Shown piece after piece: positions 17,460 through 25,139 of a DNA stretch of 36,855 nucleotides. Source of the stretch: JAAXQD01 sp032126435 (lineage in GTDB: Bacteria > Desulfobacterota > Desulfobacteria > Desulfobacterales > UBA11574); NCBI GenBank assembly GCA_032126435.1, contig JAQBBE010000325.1, positions 1 to 36,855 of the forward strand, given 5' to 3'. The notes under the pieces were generated by a model, which saw only the letters and a program-made list of their open reading frames with translations, had not been told where the DNA came from and did no database searches. A program made the position numbers and the translations under genes. Within the stretch, counting starts at the first letter, position 1. The number at the start of each line of letters is the position of its first letter.

Positions 17460-18134
17460 ATGAACATTTTGTTTTTTGGACCGAACGGCAGCGGAAAAGG
17501 AACCCAGGGCGCAATTTTAAAGGATAAGTACAACACGCCCCATATAGAGTCCGGAGCTATTTTCCGTGACAACATTTCCAAAGGGAGTGAATTGGGAACC
17601 AAAGCCAAGGAATATATCGACCGGGGTGATTTGGTACCGGATGAAATCACAATCCCGATGATACTCGACCGACTGAAACAGGATGATTGTCAAAACGGCT
17701 GGCTTCTTGACGGATTCCCAAGAAATAAGAATCAGGCGATAAAACTCGATGATGCACTTAAAGATGCGGGTTTGTCTCTCGATATTGTCGTTGAAATACT
17801 TCTTGACCGCGAAATTGCAAAAAACAGAATCATGGGACGCAGACTCTGTGTAAATAACAACAACCATCCCAACAACATCTATATTGATGTCATCAAACCC
17901 GATGGAGATAAGTGCCGAGTTTGCGGCGGTGATTTAAAAACCAGAGACGATGACCAGGATGGGGATGCCATCAACAAGCGCCACGCCATCTATTACGACT
18001 CTGAGATCGGAACCCTTGCATCCGCGTACTATTTCAAAGACCTTGCCGCCAAAGAAGAAGGGATTAAATATATTACGCTGGACGGCGAGCCAAGCGTAAA
18101 AGAGGTTACAGCAGACCTCGTTTCAAAGCTTTAA
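17460..18134 (+). CDS. adk: Adenylate kinase, divergent long form
   Basis: Interconverts ATP+AMP and 2 ADP. The P-loop is GPNGSGKGTQ (7-16), with Asn where most Adks have Pro. The AMP-binding DGFPRN is at 84-89. The usual GDxxR helix start is replaced by SGAIFR (31-36). The lid (about 128-165) carries Cys130, His136, Cys152 and Cys155, a plausible Cys-His-Cys-Cys zinc site in place of the usual four-Cys set. The protein has 224 residues and starts at an ATG with AAGGAG 8 nt upstream. It has its own promoter and terminator. The Adk call is firm; zinc binding is inference. Confidence 0.93.
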   Translation: MNILFFGPNGSGKGTQGAILKDKYNTPHIESGAIFRDNISKGSELGTKAKEYIDRGDLVPDEITIPMILDRLKQDDCQNGWLLDGFPRNKNQAIKLDDALKDAGLSLDIVVEILLDREIAKNRIMGRRLCVNNNNHPNNIYIDVIKPDGDKCRVCGGDLKTRDDDQDGDAINKRHAIYYDSEIGTLASAYYFKDLAAKEEGIKYITLDGEPSVKEVTADLVSKL

Positions 18135-18217
18135 AATTCATGAATTCGACTTTTTGAATATTCATCGAAATTTAATTTGACCGGCGTTTCAAAAATTTTC
18201 ATTTTGTGATTGACCCA

Positions 18218-18257
18218 TGTGCCCGTGAGCTGAATTTTAGTCCGGGCACATTTTTTT
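18218..18257 (+). terminator. Intrinsic terminator after adk
   Basis: TGTGCCCG (18218-18225) pairs perfectly with CGGGCACA (18243-18250) around a 17-nt loop, followed by seven T. It lies 84 nt after the adk stop. Confidence 0.75.
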
Positions 18258-18348
18258 ACACCTTTTGCCCGATAACATATTGAAAACGGTTCGTTTTTGT
18301 TTGTCTTATGAGCATTTTTGAAAAAAAGATCCATTGAAAATTTTTTAC

Positions 18349-18377
18349 TTGCCAATGAATTTATTCTTTGATATACG
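18349..18377 (+). promoter_or_regulatory. Candidate sigma-70 promoter for rpsU
   Basis: TTGCCA (18349-18354) and TATACG (18372-18377) separated by 17 nt, about 75 nt before the rpsU start and downstream of the adk terminator. Confidence 0.5.
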
Positions 18378-18454
18378 AATTTATTTATCATTACTATGAA
18401 AATAACCATCACCAAAGATGATTTACCGCTGATGGAAAGAAGGGGGCGAATAAT

Positions 18455-18661
18455 TTGAAGGATATTGCGGTCAGGGTTTTGGATAATGACCTTGAAAAGG
18501 CGATGCGAATTCTGAAAAAAAAAGTTCAGAATGACGGCCTTTTTAAACGATTAAAGATGAAAAAAGCATATGAAAAGCCGAGTGAATATAGGCGTCGTAA
18601 GCAGCGTGAAGCCTTGAGAAGACAGCGGATAGCGGCATCCAGAAACAAATACCGCGGATAA
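18455..18661 (+). CDS. rpsU: Ribosomal protein S21
   Basis: Small basic 30S protein needed for initiation on many mRNAs. The 68 residues show the typical VRVLDNDLEKAMRILKKKVQ start and an Arg/Lys-rich tail with KPSEYRRRKQREALRR. Translation begins at TTG (18455); an AAGGGGG-type box lies about 10 nt upstream and no in-frame ATG is suitable. It has its own candidate promoter and a strong terminator, so it appears monocistronic, although folC begins only 6 nt past that terminator. Confidence 0.93.
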   Translation: MKDIAVRVLDNDLEKAMRILKKKVQNDGLFKRLKMKKAYEKPSEYRRRKQREALRRQRIAASRNKYRG

Positions 18662-18682
18662 GACCAAAATTTTAAAAAATTT

Positions 18683-18720
18683 AAACCCGGCCAATGTATT
18701 AACCCTGCCGGGTTTTTTTT
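18683..18720 (+). terminator. Strong intrinsic terminator after rpsU
   Basis: AAACCCGGC (18683-18691) pairs with GCCGGGTTT (18707-18715) around a 15-nt loop, followed by a T-run to 18720. The T-run ends only 6 nt before the folC start codon. Confidence 0.88.
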
Positions 18721-18726
18721 GTAACA

Positions 18727-20013
18727 ATGACACCAAAAGACCCTTACAACGATTGTCTGAAGACCCTATATAATCTCAGAAGATACGGCATAATACTGGG
18801 CCTTGACACCATTAAAAATGTTCTTCAAGGCTTGGGAAATCCCCAGGACAATTTTCACGCCATTCATGTTGCCGGAACCAACGGAAAAGGATCCATCGCA
18901 TCCGCCATGGCCACAATTCTTCATATGGCCGGATACACTGTCGGTTTATATACATCCCCGCATCTCGTCAGATTCAATGAAAGGATCTGTATAAACAACC
19001 GTCCCGCTTCTGATGAAAACGTCGTTGCCGCTTATGAGGCGGTCAAAAGCATCCACCACGGCACACGCGAACCGACTTTTTTTGAGTTTTCAACTGCCAT
19101 GGCGTTCTATGAATTCGGCAAAAACAACGTCGATTGGGCCGTCATTGAAACCGGCATGGGAGGACGCCTCGATGCAACCAACATTATCGAACCGGCACTT
19201 TCCATAATCACCAACATATCCCTTGAACATAAAATATATCTGGGGAACACCATCGCCGAGATAACCCGGGAAAAAGGCGGCATCATCAAAAAAGGGGTGC
19301 CGGTTGTCACCGGAGTCAAGCAAAAAAACGCCTTTTCAGTACTAAAAACCATCGCGGAATCACAATCAGCCCCGATTTATCAATTTGGAAACGCTTTCCG
19401 GATTCGAAGGAAGCCCAACGGAACATTTAACTATTTTGGAATCGACAACGTATGGCGAAACATCCATTCCGGGCTCATCGGCAGACATCAGGTCAATAAT
19501 GCGGCACTCGTCCTTGCCGCATGTGAGGTGTTGAACAAAAATAATCTTAACCTTACATTCAAAACCATCAGGGATGGTCTGGAACAAAACAGATGGCCGG
19601 GGAGATTGGAGATCGTATCCTCATCGCCCCTGATCCTTCTTGACGGGGCTCACAATTTCAACGCTGCCAGAAATCTTGCAAGATACCTTGATGAGAATCT
19701 CTCCGATCGTAATATTACATTGGTTATCGGCATCCTGGATGATAAGCCATATAGGGCCATGCTGAAAAACCTGCTTCCGCTTTGCAAGAAAGTCATATTA
19801 ACCCGTCCGAAAATCGATCGGGCCATAGCCCCGGAAAATCTTCATCCAACAGCAAAAGAATTCATATCAGACATACACATCATACCCGACGTCCATAAAG
19901 CCATAGCACATGCCATCGAAAACGCATCGCCCGAAGACGTTATCTGCATCGCAGGCTCACTTTACGTAGTTGGCGAAGCAAAAGAGATGTTTGAAAAAAA
20001 GCCGGTTCCATAA
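18727..20013 (+). CDS. folC: Folylpolyglutamate synthase/dihydrofolate synthase
   Basis: Mur-ligase-family enzyme that adds glutamate to dihydropteroate or to reduced folates; important for C1 carriers in an acetyl-CoA-pathway organism. The P-loop is VAGTNGKGS (GTNGKGS at 50-56), and TSPHLVRFNERI follows near residue 80. The C-terminal domain carries the LDGAHNFNAARNL motif. Length 428 is normal. The ATG at 18727 fits the family N-terminus, but the bases where a Shine-Dalgarno box should be are the T-tract of the rpsU terminator, so initiation here is unusual. Whether it is mono- or bifunctional cannot be told by eye. Confidence 0.93.
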   Translation: MTPKDPYNDCLKTLYNLRRYGIILGLDTIKNVLQGLGNPQDNFHAIHVAGTNGKGSIASAMATILHMAGYTVGLYTSPHLVRFNERICINNRPASDENVVAAYEAVKSIHHGTREPTFFEFSTAMAFYEFGKNNVDWAVIETGMGGRLDATNIIEPALSIITNISLEHKIYLGNTIAEITREKGGIIKKGVPVVTGVKQKNAFSVLKTIAESQSAPIYQFGNAFRIRRKPNGTFNYFGIDNVWRNIHSGLIGRHQVNNAALVLAACEVLNKNNLNLTFKTIRDGLEQNRWPGRLEIVSSSPLILLDGAHNFNAARNLARYLDENLSDRNITLVIGILDDKPYRAMLKNLLPLCKKVILTRPKIDRAIAPENLHPTAKEFISDIHIIPDVHKAIAHAIENASPEDVICIAGSLYVVGEAKEMFEKKPVP

Positions 20014-20043
20014 GGTAAAATAAAGCTCCTTGCCGCAAGCGGA

Positions 20044-20074
20044 CGGGGCGTTGAAAATCAAATGCCTCGCCCCG
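20044..20074 (+). other. GC-rich hairpin after folC
   Basis: CGGGGCG (20044-20050) pairs with CGCCCCG (20068-20074) around a 17-nt loop, 30 nt past the folC stop. No T-tract follows, so it may be an mRNA 3'-end stabiliser or part of a Rho-dependent site rather than an intrinsic terminator. Confidence 0.4.
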
Positions 20075-20093
20075 GAAACCAACGTTATCAGGC

Positions 20094-20122
20094 TTGACAT
20101 ATCCGCGTCGATGAAATATTTA
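20094..20122 (+). promoter_or_regulatory. Sigma-70 promoter for tRNA-Arg
   Basis: TTGACA (20094-20099) and TATTTA (20117-20122) with 17-nt spacing, ending 29 nt before the tRNA 5' end. Confidence 0.65.
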
Positions 20123-20151
20123 TTTAGGTATTAACGGTATAAACGATAAAT

Positions 20152-20227
20152 GCGCCCGTAGCTCAGTGGATAGAGCGTCAGCCTCCGGAGCTGAAAGTCG
20201 CTGGTTCGAACCCAGTCGGGCGTACCA
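20152..20227 (+). tRNA. tRNA-Arg (anticodon CCG)
   Basis: A full cloverleaf can be folded by hand. The acceptor GCGCCCG pairs with CGGGCGT, the D stem is GCTC/GAGC, and the anticodon stem TCAGC/GCTGA encloses loop CTCCGGA with anticodon CCG at 34-36. The T stem GCTGG/CCAGT carries loop TTCGAAC. The discriminator is A and the 3' CCA is encoded. Total 76 nt. It reads the rare-to-moderate CGG codon. No intron and no repeat of its 3' end elsewhere in the window, so no sign of an integrated element here. Confidence 0.97.
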
Positions 20228-20458
20228 ACGCAATTCCATTCAGCCAATTAATTTCTCTTTTCAGAGTCGCGAAGCCCGCTGGCGGCCTTGCAAGCAACCG
20301 CATTGCGGACAGGCGTTGTATAGAATCGCCAAGCAGTGGCAAAATTGATTGGATCCTAAAAATCCTTTTGTGAGCAATATTGATAAATTCTTGAATAGAC
20401 CCAGTTAACACCTTTTTTTAGTCAAGCTCGTTTGTGTTTTCAACAAAGGAGATCTGTT

Positions 20459-20857
20459 ATGGCAAATGACGACAAAGCTCTTGGTGCAGACGAAGTCGAA
20501 GCGCGTTTATCTGAATTGCTTTCCGATATGTCTGAAGGCGAAAAGAGAGATTTTTTGGAAAAATTGGAAGAGTGGCAGGCGAGAAAACAAAGGGAAAAGC
20601 GGAAGCACCCCAGGAAACGAATTTCCATTTATGCCGTTTGTTCAGGTTATGATTCCTATTTTAGAGATTACATTCAAAATATAGGTGCCGGCGGTATATT
20701 TATCGAAACTCAAACACCCCTATTCGTAAACCAAGAACTTACAACGACCTTTTTCCTACCGGGTTCTAAAACGCCGGTTAAAGCCAAAGGCAAAGTGGTC
20801 AGGACCGATTCAAAAGGGATCGCCCTCGAATTTGATGAAATCATACCCGACCTCTAA
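20459..20857 (+). CDS. PilZ-domain protein, probable c-di-GMP receptor
   Basis: Small cytosolic protein of 132 residues. The first 45 residues are acidic and helical. The PilZ domain follows, with the RxxxR motif Arg48 to Arg52 and the NIGAGG motif (74-79), which is the N-x-S/G-x-x-G part; both are needed to bind cyclic di-GMP. The strands IFIETQ and ALEFDE follow. The ATG at 20459 has AAAGGAG with ideal spacing; an earlier TTG at 20432 is not used. It is apparently a single-gene unit after the tRNA. Target unknown; roles in motility, exopolysaccharide or surface change are usual for the family. Confidence 0.88.
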   Translation: MANDDKALGADEVEARLSELLSDMSEGEKRDFLEKLEEWQARKQREKRKHPRKRISIYAVCSGYDSYFRDYIQNIGAGGIFIETQTPLFVNQELTTTFFLPGSKTPVKAKGKVVRTDSKGIALEFDEIIPDL

Positions 20858-21255
20858 GCCATCCATTCGAAGCGTATCTGCATGACCCCGTGTTGCCGCC
20901 TGTGGAAGATTTAAACCGACACATCAGAAAAATTGACGGCCCGTGCCGGTTTTGCACCGCTTTCACACTGCATTGAACACGCTCTGCATGCGGTGCAAGT
21001 ATTCTTTTTACCCACAGCTGCCTTTCTGCCTTCACGGATTCCCCAAATGCTCCGGGACAAAATGAGAAATGCCACACCACCTTCAAAATCGATTGGAAAG
21101 AGCGTGCCAATGGCCGTATCGAGCTTTTACATAACACGGTTGTATGATTTTTTATTGTTATCATAGGACATAATACCGTTGATTTTCTTCAGCAATCTGA
21201 TAAAAATAGATTTTGGATAGAAACAGACAGATTTATGAATAAAGAGGCCGACGCC
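20858..21255. other. 398-nt intergenic region with terminator-like hairpin
   Basis: A perfect 9-bp inverted repeat, TTGCACCGC (20952-20960) and GCGGTGCAA (20990-20998) with a 29-nt loop, is followed 6 nt later by five T. It may end the pilZ transcript. The remainder, up to the permease start, has no supported gene; a 107-codon minus-strand frame looks spurious. Confidence 0.45.
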
Positions 21256-22377
21256 ATGAAACTGAGGTTCAATGGACCGACAGACGGCGTGCTGATGATT
21301 CGACTTTCCGGAAATTGGCAAATTGGAGAAGATCTCCCTTCTCCAAATGAAGTCAAAAATAAACTGGAGTCGGAAACAGACATTCAGCGCATTGCCTTCG
21401 ATACGAAGGAACTCACCCAATGGGACAGCAGTCTTCCCATTTTTCTCCTTAAGATTAAAAACCTGTGTTCCGAGAAAAAGATTTATATAGATAGTAACGG
21501 ACTTCCTCCGGGTGCCAAACGTCTGATTGAACTTGCCACAGCCGTCCCCATAGAGAAAGATGCAAGACGCGTGGAGGAGAATAAAACCTTTCTCTCTCTT
21601 GTTGGGACTGAAACCATTCATTTTCTAAAATCAGCAAAAGAAATGATTGCCTTTATCGGTGAAGCGTTTCTGGCTTTCATCAAATTTCTGTCAGGCAAGG
21701 CTCGCTTCCGTCGATCCGACCTGTTCATGACGATTCAGGAATGCGGGGCGCAAGCGCTTCCGATTGTATCCCTCATAAGTCTTTTGGTCGGTTTAATTCT
21801 TGCTTTTGTCGGCGCTATACAGTTAAAAATGTTTGGGGCGCAGATCTACATCGCCAATCTTGTGGGTATCGCCATGGTCCGGGTTATGGGAGCTGTTATG
21901 ACCGGCATCATCATGGCAGGCCGAACAGGCGCTGCCTTTGCCGCTCAGATCGGTACAATGGAGGTGAATGAAGAGATTGATGCTCTCAAGACTCTCGGCA
22001 TTTCACCCATGGAGTTTCTGGTTTTACCGAGGATGCTTGCGCTTGTTTTCATGATGCCGCTTCTCTGCATTTGGTCGGACTTAATGGGCATTCTGGGCGG
22101 AGGGATTGTCGGCATAGGGATGTTGAATTTGAATATGTCCCAGTATTTTATCCAGACCAAAGAGGCCATCAGCCTGAATGATTTATGGATCGGACTTTTT
22201 CATAGCGCCGTCTTTGGGGTTTTGGTAGCGTTGGCTGGATGTCTCAGGGGAATTCAATGTGGACGCAGTTCCGCTGATGTTGGAAATGCAGCCACTTCGG
22301 CAGTGGTGACAGGAATCGTAAGCATCATCGTGGCAACGGCGATCATAACGGTCATGTGTAATGTGCTGGGCATCTAA
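21256..22377 (+). CDS. MlaE-family ABC lipid transport permease with fused STAS domain
   Basis: Inner-membrane permease of an MCE-type phospholipid transporter. Residues 1 to about 95 resemble a STAS domain (the MlaB role), including DTKELTQWDSSLPIFLLKI. From about residue 140 the MlaE permease follows, with ECGAQALPIVSLISLLVGLI and the conserved GRTGAAFAAQIGTMEVNEEI near the middle. Length 373 with the ATG at 21256, chosen for its GAGG box 8 nt upstream; the frame also has an ATG at 21235 without such a site. It is followed by the ATPase after a 171-nt gap that contains a tandem repeat. Confidence 0.9.
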   Translation: MKLRFNGPTDGVLMIRLSGNWQIGEDLPSPNEVKNKLESETDIQRIAFDTKELTQWDSSLPIFLLKIKNLCSEKKIYIDSNGLPPGAKRLIELATAVPIEKDARRVEENKTFLSLVGTETIHFLKSAKEMIAFIGEAFLAFIKFLSGKARFRRSDLFMTIQECGAQALPIVSLISLLVGLILAFVGAIQLKMFGAQIYIANLVGIAMVRVMGAVMTGIIMAGRTGAAFAAQIGTMEVNEEIDALKTLGISPMEFLVLPRMLALVFMMPLLCIWSDLMGILGGGIVGIGMLNLNMSQYFIQTKEAISLNDLWIGLFHSAVFGVLVALAGCLRGIQCGRSSADVGNAATSAVVTGIVSIIVATAIITVMCNVLGI

Positions 22378-22487
22378 CCCGGATTACGCATAAAAAACAT
22401 CAACGCTCTAACCGGTGATAAAACAGGGATAGCCCGGATTACCCAAGAAGAACATCACCGCCCTAACCGGCGAGGAACCCGGGCTGA
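22378..22487 (+). repeat. Imperfect 55-nt tandem duplication
   Basis: Unit 1 (22378-22432) and unit 2 (22433-22487) both start CCCGGATTAC and share AACATCA, CGC, CTAACCGG and GGG blocks in register. A third unit may begin at 22488 with CCCGA. Each unit sits right after the permease stop codon and before mlaF. 55 is not a multiple of three, so this is not a coding repeat. Confidence 0.7.
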
Positions 22488-22548
22488 CCCGAAATTCTCT
22501 GCCCCCTTGATGGTTGTAAACAAAATAACGATTATTCGTAAAAAATAA

Positions 22549-23340
22549 ATGACAACGCTGCAACAACAAACGATAAAAACAGATCCATACATCATTGTCC
22601 GCGACCTGACCATGGCATATGGAGACTATGTGATCATGCGAGATCTTAATTTTACGGTGGGCCGCGGGGACATCTTTATTATTATGGGAGGAAGCGGTTG
22701 CGGAAAAAGCACACTGATGAAGATCATGGTGGGGCTTAAGGAACCGGCCAGAGGGCAGGTTTTCTATGGCGACCTGAACTTCTGGGAAGCATTCCCGGAC
22801 GACAGGAAACACATCGTACAGAATATCGGCATTCTTTATCAGTCCGGTGCGCTTTGGAGTTCCATGACCCTGGCTGAGAATGTAGCGCTTCCACTCGAGG
22901 AATATACGGACCTGAGCCCCAATGAGATCCGAGAGTTGGTGTCCTTCAAGCTATCCATGGTAGGCCTTGCAGGATATGAAGATTTCTATCCGGCTGAAAT
23001 CAGCGGGGGCATGCGGAAACGGGCCGGGATTGCACGCGCTATTGCATTGGATCCGGACATTCTGTTTTTTGATGAGCCCTCGTCAGGACTGGATCCGGTG
23101 AGCGCGAAGAGACTGGATGACCTCATCCTGGAGCTAAGAAATAGTCTCGGCGCAACGGTAGTGGTGGTAACGCATGAGCTGGCAAGCATCTTTGCCATTG
23201 GAAATAATTCTGTATTTCTCGATTCAGAGACTCGAACGATGACTGCCGCTGGAAATCCCCAAATGTTGCTCGAAAATTCCCAAGATCCAAAAATCATAAA
23301 CTTCCTCATGAGAGGAAAAACGGAGGGACATATACTTTGA
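22549..23340 (+). CDS. MlaF-family ABC transporter ATP-binding protein
   Basis: ATPase that drives the MCE lipid transporter. Walker A GGSGCGKS is at 47-54, the Q-loop is in GILYQSGALWSSMT, the signature is ISGGMRKR, Walker B is ILFFDEP and the switch His is in VVTHEL. The SGALWSSMTLAENVALPL segment is typical of MlaF rather than other ABC ATPases. Length 263. The ATG at 22549 has no strong ribosome-binding site. Its stop overlaps the TTG start of the next gene by 4 nt, so the ATPase and MCE protein are coupled. Confidence 0.92.
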   Translation: MTTLQQQTIKTDPYIIVRDLTMAYGDYVIMRDLNFTVGRGDIFIIMGGSGCGKSTLMKIMVGLKEPARGQVFYGDLNFWEAFPDDRKHIVQNIGILYQSGALWSSMTLAENVALPLEEYTDLSPNEIRELVSFKLSMVGLAGYEDFYPAEISGGMRKRAGIARAIALDPDILFFDEPSSGLDPVSAKRLDDLILELRNSLGATVVVVTHELASIFAIGNNSVFLDSETRTMTAAGNPQMLLENSQDPKIINFLMRGKTEGHIL

Positions 23341-24326
23341 GCAAGCAAGCCAGTAAAACAGTCATCGGCAGTTTTGTCGTTAGTGCATTGGTGCTGGTTG
23401 TCGCGGGCGTTCTGATTTTTGGTTCCGGAAACTATCTGAAGGAAAGATACCCATTTATGCTATTTTTTCAAGATTCCGTAAAAGGGCTTAGTGTGGGAGC
23501 TCCGGTTATTTTTATGGGGGTTCAGATCGGTGAAGTGAAGGATATTAACGTGTTAGCAAATCCCTCGGAGTCATCTTTTTTAATTCAAGTCCTTATCGAG
23601 TTGGCATCCGGTAAAGTCAAAAGGTTCAAAACCAAGGAGTTCGGAAATGCTCAGGAATTATATGAATACTGCAATCAACTTATAGAACAGGGTCTAAGAG
23701 CCCGGTTGGGATTACAAAGTGTGGTCACCGGCCAGTTGCAGATAGAACTCGATTTTTTTCCTGAAGAAGCGGCCGTCCTGATGGGAACGAACAAGAAGTA
23801 TCATGAAATTCCGACCATTCCGTCCACTTTTGAAAAGCTGACAAAGACATTGGAGAACCTTCCTGTCAAAGAAATTTTTGACAAGCTGTCATCTTCGCTG
23901 ACGCGAATCGATGTGCTGTTGAATTCACCTGGGACCACGGAGTTTTTAAAGTCTCTTAAACTTGCCGTCGAAGATGCAAGAAAGGTTCTCCATGAAGTGG
24001 ATAAACAGGTTCAACCGATGACGGACAAAATAGGCGAAACCTTAGAAGCATATGGTAAACTCGCTCAAAACTTGGACCGGAAGGTTGATCCCCTGATTTC
24101 TGAAGTCGATGAAACTGTCAAGGCACTGGCAGACGCATCAAAGCAAGCGGAGAAGACACTCAGGGCTGTTGAGAATGTTGTGGGAGACAATTCCGTCGTC
24201 ACCGTAGAACTGACGAAAACGCTCAGGGAGTTCTCATCTGCGGCAAGATCCATCCGAAACCTGTCTGATTATCTTAGCAGACATCCTGAAGCCCTAATCC
24301 GTGGTAAAGTGGGATACAATAGGTGA
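23337..24326 (+). CDS. MCE-domain (MlaD-like) protein with long helical C-terminus
   Basis: Periplasmic lipid-binding component, anchored by one membrane segment (about residues 8-30). The MCE domain covers about 38-120, with VKGLSVGAPVIFMGVQIGEV. After it comes a long, mostly helical region (about 150-310) and the ending LSRHPEALIRGK that is shared with MlaD/PqiB-like proteins. At 329 residues it is far longer than E. coli MlaD (183), so the helices may form a tube toward the outer membrane. The start is TTG in a TTGA overlap with the ATPase gene, with GGAGG 9 nt upstream. Confidence 0.9.
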   Translation: MSKQASKTVIGSFVVSALVLVVAGVLIFGSGNYLKERYPFMLFFQDSVKGLSVGAPVIFMGVQIGEVKDINVLANPSESSFLIQVLIELASGKVKRFKTKEFGNAQELYEYCNQLIEQGLRARLGLQSVVTGQLQIELDFFPEEAAVLMGTNKKYHEIPTIPSTFEKLTKTLENLPVKEIFDKLSSSLTRIDVLLNSPGTTEFLKSLKLAVEDARKVLHEVDKQVQPMTDKIGETLEAYGKLAQNLDRKVDPLISEVDETVKALADASKQAEKTLRAVENVVGDNSVVTVELTKTLREFSSAARSIRNLSDYLSRHPEALIRGKVGYNR

Positions 24327-24949
24327 AGAAAATGAAGAAATTTTATGGGATTCAAACAGCCGTCATTTTAATGTTTTCCCTGTCGATTCTTGGAGGATGT
24401 TTACCAAAACCAATCGCACCGACAAAATTGTATATCCTAAGCCCACTGGCAGGTCCGGCGGTTGAAATGCACAATAACGCAGGTGAAATATTCATGACCA
24501 TAGGTATTGGACCTGTCCATCTTCCTGAGTATCTGGATCGACCTGAAATCGTGACGCGTATCAATCCCAATGAACTTAAGCTTGCAGAGTTTGATATTTG
24601 GGCGGAACCCTTACAGGTCAATTTTACCCGGGTTCTTGTTGAGAATATATCGAGGCTACTGAGTACCGAGCCTGTCGCCGTCTTCCCTTGGGGAGCATCT
24701 CCACAGATCGATTTCCAGATTGATATTGAGGTGGTTCGACTCGATGGAGACATCGATGGGAAGGCTTTCCTGAACGCGCAATGGTCGATTTTAAATTCTT
24801 CGAACAAATCCATCCTTTTTTCGAAAAAATCACAATACACCGAATCTGTCGGCGGAACAGGCTATTCTGCGCTTGTAGCTGCTCAGAGCCGTATGATAGG
24901 GGCATTGAGCCTTGATATTGCTGAAGCGATAAAATCTCTCCATAGGTAG
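24323..24949 (+). CDS. Outer-membrane lipoprotein, ABC-type transport auxiliary component (PqiC-like)
   Basis: A lipoprotein signal is clear: basic MKKMKKF, a hydrophobic core, then the lipobox SILGGC with Cys26. The mature part begins near YILSPLAG and includes GIGPVHLPEYLDRPEIVTRI, recalled from the ABC-transport auxiliary (PqiC/YmbA) family. Length 208. The start is GTG at 24323 overlapping the MCE gene stop, or the ATG at 24332 with AGGTG upstream. It probably forms the outer-membrane end of the lipid pathway, since no MlaC-like soluble carrier or MlaA is encoded here. Confidence 0.82.
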   Translation: MKKMKKFYGIQTAVILMFSLSILGGCLPKPIAPTKLYILSPLAGPAVEMHNNAGEIFMTIGIGPVHLPEYLDRPEIVTRINPNELKLAEFDIWAEPLQVNFTRVLVENISRLLSTEPVAVFPWGASPQIDFQIDIEVVRLDGDIDGKAFLNAQWSILNSSNKSILFSKKSQYTESVGGTGYSALVAAQSRMIGALSLDIAEAIKSLHR

Positions 24950-24953
24950 AGTA

Positions 24954-24983
24954 GCGGATTCAGCCTTGACCGCCATTTTTTTT
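24954..24983 (+). terminator. Weak terminator after the lipid-transport operon
   Basis: GCGG (24954-24957) can pair with CCGC (24970-24973), followed by CA and eight T. The stem is only 4 bp, so efficiency is doubtful, but the position directly after the operon fits. Confidence 0.35.
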
Positions 24984-25057
24984 CTGTCCATCTGCCTGTG
25001 GATGAAGGTTTTCTATGATATATTTTTCTAAATCCTTGAATGATGCGCTTTTAGCTG

Positions 25058-25086
25058 TTGACTTATTAATTTTGCTGTTGTAACCA
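25058..25086 (+). promoter_or_regulatory. Weak candidate promoter for HU gene
   Basis: TTGACT (25058-25063) is a good -35; at 17-nt spacing the -10 would be TAACCA, a poor match. Some promoter is expected here because the preceding operon ends with a T-tract. Confidence 0.3.
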
Positions 25087-25139
25087 TCAAAATATTAGGG
25101 TTGTTAGTTTGTAATTAACATGAAAAAAGGAGGAAAAAG

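Larger units (their letters stand above)
18135..18454. other. 320-nt intergenic region adk-rpsU
   Basis: Contains the adk terminator (18218-18257) and the rpsU promoter (18349-18377). The rest is AT-rich without a supported gene. A 94-codon minus-strand frame spans it, but it lacks a start site and is crossed by these signals. Confidence 0.6.

Noticed and set aside
18131..18415. 94-codon minus-strand frame tail-to-tail with adk
   Set aside because: Begins at TTG with no ribosome-binding site, no recognised family, and is crossed by a plus-strand terminator and the rpsU promoter. Convergent stop overlap with adk is the only point in its favour.
20178..20411. 77-codon minus-strand frame ending VRPTGFEPATFSSGG
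   Set aside because: Its C-terminus is the reverse complement of the tRNA-Arg gene, a common false annotation.
20152..20458. Possible integration site at the tRNA-Arg 3' end
   Set aside because: No integrase, no direct repeat of the tRNA 3' end in the window, and downstream genes look native.
20841..21164. 107-codon minus-strand frame between pilZ and the permease
   Set aside because: No family resemblance, overlaps the pilZ end, and covers the terminator-like hairpin.
22378..22500. Possible CRISPR-like array
   Set aside because: Only two adjacent imperfect 55-nt units without distinct spacers and no cas genes nearby.
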